Positions 27,448 through 35,641 of a stretch of DNA of 64,000 bases are shown here, in pieces (the stretch's first letter is position 1; each line of letters starts with the position of its first letter). Source of the DNA: JBLMZI01 sp050258755 (GTDB lineage Bacteria; Bacillota; Syntrophomonadia; Syntrophomonadales; DTU052); NCBI GenBank assembly GCA_050258755.1, contig JBLMZI010000006.1:402735-466734 (forward strand). The letters run 5' to 3'. The notes under the pieces are model-generated. The model saw only the letters and a list, made by a program, of their open reading frames with translations, did not search any database and was not told the origin of the DNA. A program made the translations under genes and the position numbers.

Positions 27448-27591
27448 TTATACGCTCCCGTCCTGACCAACCCAATACGGTTTGCCGTCGACCGTGCAGG
27501 CCCCAAGGACGCACTTCGCCGTTCCGCCGGCAAAGCCTTCAGACGCCGCCAGTCCGATGTATTGAATATCCGGTTTCACATAACGTTTCAT
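27448..27591 (-). CDS. Putative RiPP precursor peptide C (47 aa)
   Basis: A 47-residue peptide from ATG 27591, GGAGG 6 nt upstream. Leader block: YVKPDIQYIGLAASEGFAG, aligned without gaps to the two other peptides (shared Y, K/R, P, I/V, L, E, F, A). Core after FAGG: TAKCVLGACTVDGKPYWV and a short tail, with Cys at residues 27 and 32. The stop is 188 bp before the kinase gene. It is too small for most gene callers. Function as a modified-peptide substrate is inferred from leader similarity and the radical SAM, PqqD and kinase neighbours. Confidence 0.75.
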   Translation of the reverse strand: MKRYVKPDIQYIGLAASEGFAGGTAKCVLGACTVDGKPYWVGQDGSV

Positions 27592-27612
27592 AGTCACCCT
27601 CCGATTTCGTGA

Positions 27613-27792
27613 TTAACCCCCAAAAAATTGATTGTTTGAGATTCCCGGCGCCGTGGGCCATAAAGCCTCAATCATCGCGGCCATTTGTGCGTCATCACAA
27701 CTTCCGGTATACGGACAGGGACTGCCTGCCGCAAAGCGTTCCTCACAAGTAAGCTCGACATGTTCGAAGACCGGTCTAACGTAACTTTTCAC
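27613..27792 (-). CDS. Putative RiPP precursor peptide B (59 aa)
   Basis: A 59-residue peptide from GTG 27792 with GAGGTG just upstream. Leader block: YVRPVFEHVELTCEERFAA. Core starts GSPCPYTGSCDDAQMAAM, Cys at residues 26 and 32 (a further Cys at 16 in the leader), and ends SNNQFFGG. Only 21 bp separate its stop from peptide C. Core sequence is unrelated to A and C apart from a GSP shared with A. Confidence 0.75.
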   Translation of the reverse strand: MKSYVRPVFEHVELTCEERFAAGSPCPYTGSCDDAQMAAMIEALWPTAPGISNNQFFGG

Positions 27793-27948
27793 TGTTTCAC
27801 CTCGCTTTCCGTCCCGTTTTGAATGGTTCTATGTGAAGCACTAAGCTGCTTCCCAGTGGTTTGTGACGTTTCAAAGCTCCTTTTTCGGACCGAAAAGCGG
27901 CGGGGCGGATGTCATCACGGCCCAATCAAGCCGTTTCCAGGAAGCCCT

Positions 27949-28122
27949 TTACTGTCTGCCTCCGAACCCATATAACCAGTTCCACAGATCATCCAATCCG
28001 CCATCATGCCCGTGCTCGTGCTCGTGACAATGACATCCCGGACTGCCAATACAGGCGAAGTGTTCCTCCATCGTCAGCGCGATGACCCCCGTTTCAGGCT
28101 TGCTGTACTTTTTCCGTTTCAT
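27949..28122 (-). CDS. Putative RiPP precursor peptide A (57 aa, His/Cys-rich core)
   Basis: A 57-residue peptide from ATG 28122; AAAGGAGAG lies upstream inside the end of the radical SAM gene, which it overlaps by 29 nt. Leader block: YSKPETGVIALTMEEHFAC. Core GSPGCHCHEHEHGHDGG holds two Cys, five His and several acidic residues, followed by an aromatic tail LDDLWNWLYGFGG. The core looks able to bind metal. It is the peptide most tightly coupled to the maturase. Confidence 0.8.
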   Translation of the reverse strand: MKRKKYSKPETGVIALTMEEHFACIGSPGCHCHEHEHGHDGGLDDLWNWLYGFGGRQ

Positions 28123-29245
28123 GATTCTCCATCTCTCCTTTGCCGATTTGTTGGTTGTATCGCAAGACCGCCGCATCACATAAATAGGGCGCGGCTTTGT
28201 CCGGTCTTCCGGATTCGGTAAGTCTCCTGCCCGGGCAGGAATGGCAGTATGCGCTGTATTTGCACGCCAGGCATTCGCTGCAATTCGGAACCACCGCGCA
28301 GGCCGCTTTCAAGACATCCCAGGCTCTTTCAACTCCATCCTCAGCGAAGTCAACCCGGGGTTCACTCATCAGCCCGCATGGAATCAGCTTTCCGTTCCAT
28401 GAAAACCAGGCGGCCGACCTGCCTGAAGCACAGCGAAACGGATGATCGTCATTGGGCCTCATATTGGCGGCAATCTCCTGAAGCGCCGAGGCATCAAAAG
28501 CATCCGAGAAATCCGAGCTGCCTTCGCCTGATTCCCGCAATTGGCGATTGCGGTCTTCAAGCAACTGTTCATAGTCAATCAGTTCCGCCGGGGAAAGGCG
28601 GTTCCCTTCGGGGTTGCTGTTCATGCCTTCCCGCCGCGGCGAGATGTAGTTCACCACCCCGATCGGAAGCCCGCGCACCTGCGCAAATTCGGACAGCGCA
28701 TCGAAGTCCTGGCGGTTGCCCTGTACGACCGTGGTTTTGACTTCAGTCTTGATTCCAGCGTCGAGCAGCAGGTCGATCGCCCGAACGGTACGATCATAGC
28801 TGTCCGCAAAGCCGGTGACTCTGGCACAGGTTTCACGGGACGCGCCGTACAACGTGATGCTGACTTTCATCGGCGGAATTCGGCTGAGCCAATCAACGAC
28901 AGCCGGGGTGATCAGGGTCCCGTTGGTGAAAATCTGCATGTACAGCCCCAAATTGCACAATTGCCGATAAATCTCCGGAAAATCTTTGCGCAGGAAGACT
29001 TCTCCCCCGGTCAGGGTTACATAGAGCAAGCCCTGATCCCTCGCTTCTTCAGCCAACCGGATCCATTGGTTCGCAGTCAGCTCATCCCGCATTGCGTCCC
29101 GGTCGTTTGCCGCCCGACAGACGTAACACATCCGGCACTGCAAATTGCAGCGGGCCGTTAATTCAAAGGTTCCGGTCACCAGGGTTCCTGTTGCGACCGC
29201 GCGCGCAATGATTTTTTGTTGTAATTCAGTCCATGACATATTCAT
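28094..29245 (-). CDS. Radical SAM/SPASM peptide maturase
   Basis: About 383 residues. The radical SAM motif is CNLQCRMCYVC (CxxxCxxC), followed by LTGGEVFLRKDFPEI and SITLYGAS. The C-terminus has a SPASM-type auxiliary-cluster region: CASGRSAAWFSWNGKLIPCG and CSECLACKYSAYCHSCPG. Enzymes of this type make thioether or carbon-carbon links in peptide cores. A discrete PqqD gene precedes it (36 bp), supplying the leader-binding part it lacks. ATG 29245 is preferred to GTG 29248; the ribosome site is weak. Its end overlaps peptide A. Confidence 0.92.
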   Translation of the reverse strand: MNMSWTELQQKIIARAVATGTLVTGTFELTARCNLQCRMCYVCRAANDRDAMRDELTANQWIRLAEEARDQGLLYVTLTGGEVFLRKDFPEIYRQLCNLGLYMQIFTNGTLITPAVVDWLSRIPPMKVSITLYGASRETCARVTGFADSYDRTVRAIDLLLDAGIKTEVKTTVVQGNRQDFDALSEFAQVRGLPIGVVNYISPRREGMNSNPEGNRLSPAELIDYEQLLEDRNRQLRESGEGSSDFSDAFDASALQEIAANMRPNDDHPFRCASGRSAAWFSWNGKLIPCGLMSEPRVDFAEDGVERAWDVLKAACAVVPNCSECLACKYSAYCHSCPGRRLTESGRPDKAAPYLCDAAVLRYNQQIGKGEMENHETEKVQQA

Positions 29246-29284
29246 CACTTCAATAACCCCGCAAAGCGTTACAGATTGTGCCGG

Positions 29285-29548
29285 CTAGACCAGCAATCCC
29301 TTGGCGTCGATGCACGCAAGGAAAGCTCTGGTGTCCTTGCGGGCTGTGTTTTCATCAACGTCATATTCAGCGACCAGCGCACTCACCACTTCTTCCTCGG
29401 AAACTTCGTTCCGCAGCGTACGCCAGACAAACGCCGCCGTTTCGGTCAGGGTGATAATGCCGTTGAACTCGACCACCTTTTCCGCCAGCGGAACCGCGAC
29501 CCATTGTCCGGCAACCTCCCGCAGCATGAATCCGTCCTTGATCTTCAC
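29285..29548 (-). CDS. PqqD-family RiPP recognition element
   Basis: 87 residues of the PqqD fold: FMLREVAGQWVAVPL, then the helix TETAAFVWRTLRNEVSEEEV and a C-terminal helix with FLACIDAKGLL. Such proteins bind the leader of a precursor peptide and present it to a radical SAM enzyme or other maturase. AGGAGG-like GGAGGTTAAG precedes the ATG. It sits directly upstream of the radical SAM gene. Confidence 0.9.
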   Translation of the reverse strand: MKIKDGFMLREVAGQWVAVPLAEKVVEFNGIITLTETAAFVWRTLRNEVSEEEVVSALVAEYDVDENTARKDTRAFLACIDAKGLLV

Positions 29549-29584
29549 ACACTTAACCTCCTTATCTTTCTGTTTCCCGAATCT

Positions 29585-30739
29585 TTACCGGGCGGCCCCG
29601 AGCAATCCAAAAGAACGAACCAACCGCGCTTTGTTTCGGTAACCCCGGATATTGCGATTTGCGTTCCTTACCACAAAGCCCAAACGCGGACCGTACGCTT
29701 TAAACTGCGCCCGCAGCAAAACAAACCAGACCAGCCATGATAACATCGGATACCGGACCAGCGCCTGAAGATCGTTCACAACGATGCACCAGGCTTTCCA
29801 GTCTTCCGGGAGTTGCTGTACCGAATACACGTTCAGCAAGTCATCGACAAACCGCCTGTGAATCCGTTCCGGAACGCTGGCTAAAGAGGCGGGAACCGGT
29901 ATGTGAAACAGTGAAGCGCAGGCACTGAGCACCAGGCCCGCAAAGCGATGAAAGCCCGTTGTCTTTAAGGTTTGGTCAATATAGCCCCAGTCCAGGCTGT
30001 TCCTTCGGCTTTGAATCAACAAGGCAATATCGAACAAATGCTTGAATTTAGCGCCAATCAGGACTGTATGGGAGGCAAAGTGGATAATCTGATTGATCAG
30101 TTCGTCCTCTGCCCCCATCGCACTGAACTGAAGTCCCTCGCTCTCGACCTCGACCCGGTGCCGCCAGATATGCTCATACCACTCGTCCAGTTCGCGGTGG
30201 CCGAGAAGACCGGGATGTACCAACGCCCTGTGCAGTTCAACAAAAATGCCGCCAGCCCTGGTATACTCCAGATGCATGGGATGATGGTCTTCGTGGGCAG
30301 CCAATTGATAGCCCAGGTCTTCAAGCACCTGTTTGGCCCCAGGTATATCCTCAGACCGGACTAAAATGTCGAGATCCGACATGGACCGATATTGCGGCAT
30401 TTCATAGTAGCGTGCAATCGCAAGGCCCTTCAGAATGATCAGTGGAATTCCGATGCTGCGAAAAGCCTTTAGAATCTCGGCAATCGGCGGTCCGTTCAAA
30501 ACCCGGTGCAGAAAGACCTGCATGACGTGTTTCTTCCATCGGGTCAAGGCCTGGGAATCCTGCAGATTCTCGTCGGGCAGCTTTTCGACCGCCGGATAAA
30601 GCTGGCCGATCATTCCCTGCCCGGCGGCCGCCTGATACAAGTTGTCCCAGTTAAGAAAAGGCCTGTTTTTCGGTTGAAATGGCCGAGTTCCAAGGGATGC
30701 GCAGGCCAGTCCGACCAGGTTTTTCTGAAGTTCATTCAT
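29585..30739 (-). CDS. Nucleotidyltransferase-like protein (NTP_transf_5 family)
   Basis: 384 residues. The polymerase-beta-like nucleotidyltransferase core is seen in IPLIILKGLAIARYYEMPQ and RSMSDLDILVRSED, where D-x-D fits the metal-binding pair. This family is common in lasso peptide and other PqqD-containing clusters and near polysaccharide genes; its reaction is not established. The frame is open to 31027 but ATG 30739 has AAAGGA upstream and gives the expected N-terminus. Confidence 0.8.
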   Translation of the reverse strand: MNELQKNLVGLACASLGTRPFQPKNRPFLNWDNLYQAAAGQGMIGQLYPAVEKLPDENLQDSQALTRWKKHVMQVFLHRVLNGPPIAEILKAFRSIGIPLIILKGLAIARYYEMPQYRSMSDLDILVRSEDIPGAKQVLEDLGYQLAAHEDHHPMHLEYTRAGGIFVELHRALVHPGLLGHRELDEWYEHIWRHRVEVESEGLQFSAMGAEDELINQIIHFASHTVLIGAKFKHLFDIALLIQSRRNSLDWGYIDQTLKTTGFHRFAGLVLSACASLFHIPVPASLASVPERIHRRFVDDLLNVYSVQQLPEDWKAWCIVVNDLQALVRYPMLSWLVWFVLLRAQFKAYGPRLGFVVRNANRNIRGYRNKARLVRSFGLLGAAR

Positions 30740-30768
30740 GACCGCGGTTTCCTTTGCTTTCATTCGGC

Positions 30769-31473
30769 TTAGTAAGCCCCTTCGCGCTTGATCACAGCGC
30801 CTACGGTTCGGAAAAGGATGGTGATATCCAGCCATAACGACCAGTTGCGGACATACCAGGTTTCGAGGCGTACCCGATCCTTGAGCTCGATCTCGTTTCG
30901 CCCGCTCACCTGCCAAAGGCCGGTGATCCCCGGTTTTACGGAAAGAATCACCTCGCTGTGCATGCCCATATCCGCCTTTTCCCTTGGAAGATACGGCCTT
31001 GGGCCGATCACGCTCATGCGACCGCAAAGAACGTCAAAAAACTGCGGCAATTCATCCAAACTTGTTTTTCTCAGCATGCTCCCGACCCGGGTGACTCGCG
31101 GATCGTCACCTTTCAACTTGGAGAAGCGTTCCCACTCCTCCCGCGCAGCCGGATTTTTACTGAGATGCTGTTCCAATATCGCCTCATTGTTTTGAAACAT
31201 GGTCCGAAACTTGTGACACTCGAATTCTTCGCCGTCTTTGCCAATCCGCTTTCCTCGAAACGTAGCTGGACCAGGAGAATCGAGCCTGATCGCCAGCGCA
31301 ATCAGCGCCATTACCGGGATGGCAGCCAACAGCGCGATCAGGCTGATGACAAAATCCATGACTGTCTTAAACAGCTGACTGGCGGGTTTACCGCCTTGGT
31401 CAGGGCGCGGAATCGTCGATACGTAATCGATCATGGCATATTCGGCGTGGTTGAGTTGTTCGACCGTTTCCAC
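30769..31473 (-). CDS. Initiating sugar (phosphoglycosyl) transferase
   Basis: About 234 residues, the monotopic phosphoglycosyltransferase core that puts the first sugar-phosphate on undecaprenyl phosphate. One membrane helix (LFKTVMDFVISLIALLAAIP), then SPGPATFRGKRIG, HKFRTM, RKTSLDELPQFFDVL, SVIGPRPYLPREKAD and KPGITGLWQVSGRNE. GTG 31473 follows GGAGGAG by 9 nt; ATG 31491 (six residues longer) has only a weak site. It is the first gene of the RiPP-like operon and the only initiating transferase in the window, so it probably also starts the polysaccharide made by the neighbouring operon. Confidence 0.9.
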   Translation of the reverse strand: METVEQLNHAEYAMIDYVSTIPRPDQGGKPASQLFKTVMDFVISLIALLAAIPVMALIALAIRLDSPGPATFRGKRIGKDGEEFECHKFRTMFQNNEAILEQHLSKNPAAREEWERFSKLKGDDPRVTRVGSMLRKTSLDELPQFFDVLCGRMSVIGPRPYLPREKADMGMHSEVILSVKPGITGLWQVSGRNEIELKDRVRLETWYVRNWSLWLDITILFRTVGAVIKREGAY

Positions 31474-31491
31474 TTGTCTTGTCTCCTCCAT

Positions 31492-32054
31492 TTCCGTTCA
31501 AACCGAGGCCGAGTTTTCACCAACCGGCATCGGTTACCGAGACGCCTTTGTTAAAATTTGGAAATCAAAATCCTTAAAAAAATAACCCTCGCTTGCGGCT
31601 CAAGTTCCTTGTTGCCCCGTTCCTGTCGGTTGTGAACATTCTTATCGGTTCGGGATATTCCTTTTTCGGGATTCATTCCGCCTTAACCGCACCGAGCAGC
31701 CATTAAAAATGCAATTATTTTGATGATTTATCATCGAAAAACAGCGTTTTGTGACTTGGGCCCCGGCGCGATTTTATTGTACTATGCCGTTTTTACGAAG
31801 TCTGTCACAACCGGTCACCGGCGCTGTCTTTCTTTGCCGAAAAAAGCTCGGTTTCAATCCCGTCATGTCGCCCCTTTCTATTCCCGCAATTATGGGATTT
31901 TATGAAAACCGGACCGGCATGACCCTTGCCCGTTTCGACTTCATAAAACGCCAAAAGCCTCCGCGTCGGGAGGCTTCCGTTCCAGGTCTTGAGCAATGCT
32001 CAAGGTTGAATATTGCTTGGTTCTCGTGCCCTGCAAAACAGGCCGCGGTTATTG
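31492..32054. other. Intergenic region upstream of the RiPP-like operon
   Basis: About 560 bp without a credible gene. It must hold the minus-strand promoter of the sugar-transferase/RiPP operon, but I see no consensus pair; a TACAAT box lies at about 31777-31782. A small inverted repeat GATGATTTATCATC at 31722-31735 could be an operator. The part next to 32055 holds the etfA terminator. AT-rich stretches contrast with the GC-rich genes around. Confidence 0.5.
31951..31976 (-). terminator. Terminator of the acd-etfBA operon
   Basis: Stem AAGCCTCC / GGAGGCTT with a 6-nt loop, followed on the minus strand by TTTTGGCGTTTT; lies 80 bp after the etfA stop. Confidence 0.75.
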
Positions 32055-33011
32055 TCAGCCGGTTGCGATGTCTTTAAGAGCCTTGACGAATCGCGGAATC
32101 ACCGAATACAGATCGCCGACCACCCCGAAATCCGAAACGCCGAAAATCGGAGCGTTTTCATCGCTGTTCACCGCAACGATTACCCGGCTGTCGCGCACAC
32201 CGATCATGTGTTGAATCTGGCCGGATACCCCGACGCCGATATACAGGTTTGGCTTGATCTGTTTGCCGGACAGCCCGATGCATCGTTCGCCCGGAAGCCA
32301 GCCTAAATCTTCGGTCAGCGGCCGGGTTGCGGCCACTTGACCCCCAACCGCTTCGGCGAGGCTGCGGATCAGATCCAGATCCTCGCACGCTAAAAAGCCG
32401 CGGCCGGCGCACACCACAGTTTCGGCATCGTGCAGTTCGCCAGCTTTATTGCCTTTGGGCAGCCGCTCCAAAACCATGACCGGTGTTTCGGCTGGCGGGA
32501 TCAGGCTGCGGACCGGGCCGCTCCGATCCCATAGCGGTTGAACCGGTCGATACACCCGCGGCCCGATTACAGCCATCTGTGGGCTGCCGGTACAAACCAT
32601 GGATTGGGTAACGGTGCCGCCATACATAAGACGGTCCATTTCCATGCGCCGGTTTTCGCCATTCCAGCGGATGCTGTGACAGTCGCTGCCGAGACCGGTA
32701 TCCAGCCCGGCTGCCAGTCGAGCCGCAATCTCCTGCCCCCGTTTGGTCCCGCCCAGGAGGATGATGTCGGGCGCAGCCGCTTCGATTTCACAAAGCAAGC
32801 GGGGAACCCAGGCTTCCACCGGCCAATGAGCCTGCGTCTCTCCGGTCAGAACCTCGTTCGCTCCGTATGCGAACAGGTTCGCCGGGAGTGAATCATTTCC
32901 CAGAAACACAGCGGTTATCGCCATTCCATTCTGACCGGCCAGCGCCTGCGCCGCACCCAGCAGTTCAAGAAGCAGCTCAGTTTGCTCAGAAATCACCCAA
33001 ATTCCGGCCAT
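32055..33011 (-). CDS. etfA: Electron transfer flavoprotein alpha subunit
   Basis: 318 residues. Carries the FAD-binding C-terminal motif GVGVSGQIQHMIGVRDS followed by VIVAVNSDENAPIF, diagnostic of EtfA. With EtfB it accepts electrons from the acyl-CoA dehydrogenase encoded upstream. The gene starts 7 bp after the etfB stop. No extra ferredoxin domain is fused, so it is the ordinary form; bifurcation cannot be judged from this alone. Confidence 0.95.
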   Translation of the reverse strand: MAGIWVISEQTELLLELLGAAQALAGQNGMAITAVFLGNDSLPANLFAYGANEVLTGETQAHWPVEAWVPRLLCEIEAAAPDIILLGGTKRGQEIAARLAAGLDTGLGSDCHSIRWNGENRRMEMDRLMYGGTVTQSMVCTGSPQMAVIGPRVYRPVQPLWDRSGPVRSLIPPAETPVMVLERLPKGNKAGELHDAETVVCAGRGFLACEDLDLIRSLAEAVGGQVAATRPLTEDLGWLPGERCIGLSGKQIKPNLYIGVGVSGQIQHMIGVRDSRVIVAVNSDENAPIFGVSDFGVVGDLYSVIPRFVKALKDIATG

Positions 33012-33017
33012 CAGGCA

Positions 33018-33785
33018 TCACCGCCTCTCCAATACGCCTTTTTCTCGCAGGGCCATCGCCATTGCCTGCAGTTCGAGGTCGGAGTCTCCATATTTGATGC
33101 AGTTCCGCTTCATCGACGTGGGAACCAGCCGAATGGTTGAAAGCATCGCTTCCGGCATTGGGGCCAGGTCCTGTGACGCAATCTGAATCACCGGTTTTTT
33201 CGCGGCGCCGAGTGTCTCTTTCAGTCCCGGAATCCGCGGTGTGTTGATATCCGGCAGCACCGTCACCAGGGCCGGGAGCCGAACCTGAACCCGCTCGATT
33301 TCGTGGTTCAGGCTCCGGTCCGCGGTTAAAACGCCGCCGTCAATCGAGAGCCGCTGAACAAAGGTAACACAAGGAATCCCCAGCAATTGGGCAAGTCTTG
33401 GGCCCACCTGCCGGGCATACAGATCGCTGGAACCCTCCCCGCACAGGATCAGATCGTAATCAATTCGAACGCCGATCACTTCGGCCAGGATACGCGCAGT
33501 CTGCCCGGGATCAAGGTTTTCATAATCCGCCGACTGGGCAAAATAAACCCGGTCAGCGCCGCGGGACAAAGCGTCCTTTACCCCCAGTGCCGACCTGGGC
33601 GGCCCGACCGTTACGCCGCTTACGGTACCGTCATGCCGGGCTTTGAGGCGAACCGCCTCTTCCAGGGCGTTACGGTCATACTCGCTCATTTTGAACGGCG
33701 CCTGGTCGACTGATAAATGCCCGCCGCTGACCCGGATATAGGTCTCATCCAGAACCCATTTAAAACATGCAATGATGTTGATCAT
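33018..33785 (-). CDS. etfB: Electron transfer flavoprotein beta subunit
   Basis: 255 residues: INIIACFKWVLDETYIRV at the start, LKARHDGTVSGVTVGP and LILCGEGSSD in the middle, and DINTPRIPGLKET near the C-terminus, all typical of EtfB. ATG 33785 follows GGGAGCGGGG. Middle gene of the acd-etfB-etfA unit. Confidence 0.95.
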   Translation of the reverse strand: MINIIACFKWVLDETYIRVSGGHLSVDQAPFKMSEYDRNALEEAVRLKARHDGTVSGVTVGPPRSALGVKDALSRGADRVYFAQSADYENLDPGQTARILAEVIGVRIDYDLILCGEGSSDLYARQVGPRLAQLLGIPCVTFVQRLSIDGGVLTADRSLNHEIERVQVRLPALVTVLPDINTPRIPGLKETLGAAKKPVIQIASQDLAPMPEAMLSTIRLVPTSMKRNCIKYGDSDLELQAMAMALREKGVLERR

Positions 33786-33817
33786 TCTTTTCCCCGCTCC
33801 CAAGCACCCGAACTGCC

Positions 33818-34957
33818 TCAGCGCAGGATGCTGCTGGCGATGACCATCCGCTGGGCTTCGGAGGTCCCTTCATAGATCTCGGTGACTTTCGCATCCCGCA
33901 TCAAACGCTCCACTTTCTGGCCTTTAATATATCCATACCCGCCATGAATCTGGACCGCTTTGGCGGTATGGCGAACCGCCGCTTCAGCGGCAAACACCTT
34001 CGCCATCGCGGCTTCCTTGCTGTAAGTTTTGCCCTGGTCCTTGAGCCACGCGGCGTGGTAAGTCAGGAATCGGGCCGCGGCCAGGTCGGTCGACATATCG
34101 GCGATCATCCACTGAACCGCTTGTTGTGATGCAATGGGCTTGCCAAACTGGATCCGCTGTTTCGCATAGGCAACCGATTCGTCGAGCGCGGCCTGCAAAA
34201 TCCCAACAGCCTGGGCCGCTACGCCGATCCGGCCGGTGTCCAGCGTCTGCATCGCGATCCGAAAGCCCTGGCCTTCCTCACCCAAGCGCGCACTGGCCGG
34301 AATGCGGCAGTCCCTGAGAACCACTTCCGCGGTCTGGGAAGCTCGGATACCCATTTTATCAAAGTGCTGCCCGATCGATAATCCCGGCGTTCCTTTGGGG
34401 ATTAAGAATGCGCTGACACCCTTCAAGCCTTTCTCGCGGTCAGTCAGGGCAAACACCAGGAAAACATCGGCGATAGGCGCATTGGTAATAAAGGTCTTGG
34501 TGCCGTTGAGGACATAGTCGCTGCCATCGCTGACCGCGAGCGCCGAAGCGGCTCCGACGTCGGTGCCGGCGCCCGGCTCGGTCAGCGCAAAGGAACCGAC
34601 CAGTTTGCCGGAACAAAGTCCCGGGAGATACGCTTCTTTTTGCTCTCCGGACCCGAAACGGCATATTGGATCACAGACCAGACCCAAATGGTATCCGTAA
34701 GTAAATCCGGTCGCCGCGCAGGAACGGGCCAGTTCCTCGGCGACCAGCATGCCGGTCACGAAATCGGCACCGCCGCCACCGTATTCGGTTGGAAAACAGA
34801 TTCCCATGAAGTCCATTTCGCCCAGTTTGGCCATCACTTCGGCCGGGTAACGTCCTTCGGCATCCAACGCGCCAGCGATTGGATCCAGGTTTTTGGTGGT
34901 AAACTCGCGCAGATTGGCCCGGATCAATTCATTCTCGTCAGTCCAATTAAAATCCAT
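33818..34957 (-). CDS. Acyl-CoA dehydrogenase
   Basis: 379 residues; FAD-dependent alpha,beta-dehydrogenation of a short-chain acyl-CoA. Motifs: FALTEPGAGTDVGAASA, FITNAPIADVFLVFA, and near the C-terminus QIHGGYGYIKGQKVERLMRD and TEIYEGTSEAQRMVI, where the Glu of YEGTSE is the expected catalytic base. AAGGAG lies 8 nt before ATG 34957. A consensus promoter lies 73 bp upstream. Butyryl-CoA is a likely substrate, given the CoA-transferase and crotonase in the window. Confidence 0.93.
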   Translation of the reverse strand: MDFNWTDENELIRANLREFTTKNLDPIAGALDAEGRYPAEVMAKLGEMDFMGICFPTEYGGGGADFVTGMLVAEELARSCAATGFTYGYHLGLVCDPICRFGSGEQKEAYLPGLCSGKLVGSFALTEPGAGTDVGAASALAVSDGSDYVLNGTKTFITNAPIADVFLVFALTDREKGLKGVSAFLIPKGTPGLSIGQHFDKMGIRASQTAEVVLRDCRIPASARLGEEGQGFRIAMQTLDTGRIGVAAQAVGILQAALDESVAYAKQRIQFGKPIASQQAVQWMIADMSTDLAAARFLTYHAAWLKDQGKTYSKEAAMAKVFAAEAAVRHTAKAVQIHGGYGYIKGQKVERLMRDAKVTEIYEGTSEAQRMVIASSILR

Positions 34958-35029
34958 GAACACCGCTCCTTTTTTTGTTTCCGCGTGCCTTCAAACGCCC
35001 GGCCGCGCCTTTATCTTGCTGCTATTCGT

Positions 35030-35059
35030 ATTGTAGATTTCGGCCATTTACTTTGTCAA
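35030..35059 (-). promoter_or_regulatory. Consensus promoter of acd-etfBA
   Basis: Minus strand TTGACA (35059-35054), 18-bp spacer, TACAAT (35035-35030). It begins about 30 bp beyond the terminator of the upstream MarR gene, whose product may regulate it. Confidence 0.78.
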
Positions 35060-35089
35060 CCAACTATTTGCCTGCCATCTAATTGGGCA

Positions 35090-35124
35090 TAAAAAAACAG
35101 CCCGGATTTTAAGGTTCCGGGCTG
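35090..35124 (-). terminator. Terminator embedding the marR stop codon
   Basis: Stem CAGCCCGGA / TCCGGGCTG, with a run of seven Ts on the minus strand. The stop codon of the MarR gene lies in the loop and its last codons form the 5' arm. Confidence 0.88.
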
Positions 35125-35525
35125 AACTGTTTCAACAAATCTTTCAAGGCTTCCGACTGAGCTGCGGAGAAGTGCTGCAGGGCAAGCTGATTCGCTTGTT
35201 CGATCACCGCACTAACCGGCTCTTCCAGGGACTGGCCGGCCGGAGTCAGGACGACTCGCAAGGCCCGGCGGTCTTTCGGATCAACCTGCTTCTCGATCAA
35301 TCCTTTGTTTTCCATCCGGTCCAGTATGCCGGTCACGGTCGAACCATCCAGGGACAGCCGTTCCGCGATCTGTTTGGCGGTCTGACCGTTCTCATCCCAC
35401 AGGCACTTCAGGACGCCGTATTGGCCTGGGGTAACCCCGAATGGGGCCAGTTGGGCTTTGAACAGCTGGTGAACCGATTGCTGGGCCCGGGTAAGCACGA
35501 AATTCAGGCATTGTTCCAGTTCCAT
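35109..35525 (-). CDS. MarR-family transcriptional regulator
   Basis: 138 residues. HTH: QTAKQIAERLSLDGSTVTGI; wing: DPKDRRALRVVLTPAG. GGAGG precedes ATG 35525. It sits between the enoate-reductase-type gene upstream and the acd-etf operon downstream, both acyl-CoA related, and probably controls one or both in response to an acyl or aromatic ligand. Confidence 0.92.
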   Translation of the reverse strand: MELEQCLNFVLTRAQQSVHQLFKAQLAPFGVTPGQYGVLKCLWDENGQTAKQIAERLSLDGSTVTGILDRMENKGLIEKQVDPKDRRALRVVLTPAGQSLEEPVSAVIEQANQLALQHFSAAQSEALKDLLKQFSPEP

Positions 35526-35641
35526 GGAATTCCTCCGTCTAAAGCCGGCTGTCGGCCGTACGCCGCAATGGTTTGCAGACAGATAACAGGTTCAGTCTAC
35601 GTCTTTTTGCCGGCCGATTCAAGCCGGCAGCCGCCGGTGGG

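Noticed and set aside
25923..31473. Lasso peptide cluster
   Set aside because: The Y-x-x-P leader, PqqD, kinase and nucleotidyltransferase fit, but there is no asparagine-synthetase-like cyclase or leader protease of the B2 type, and the cores lack the Thr(-2) and ring Asp/Glu pattern.
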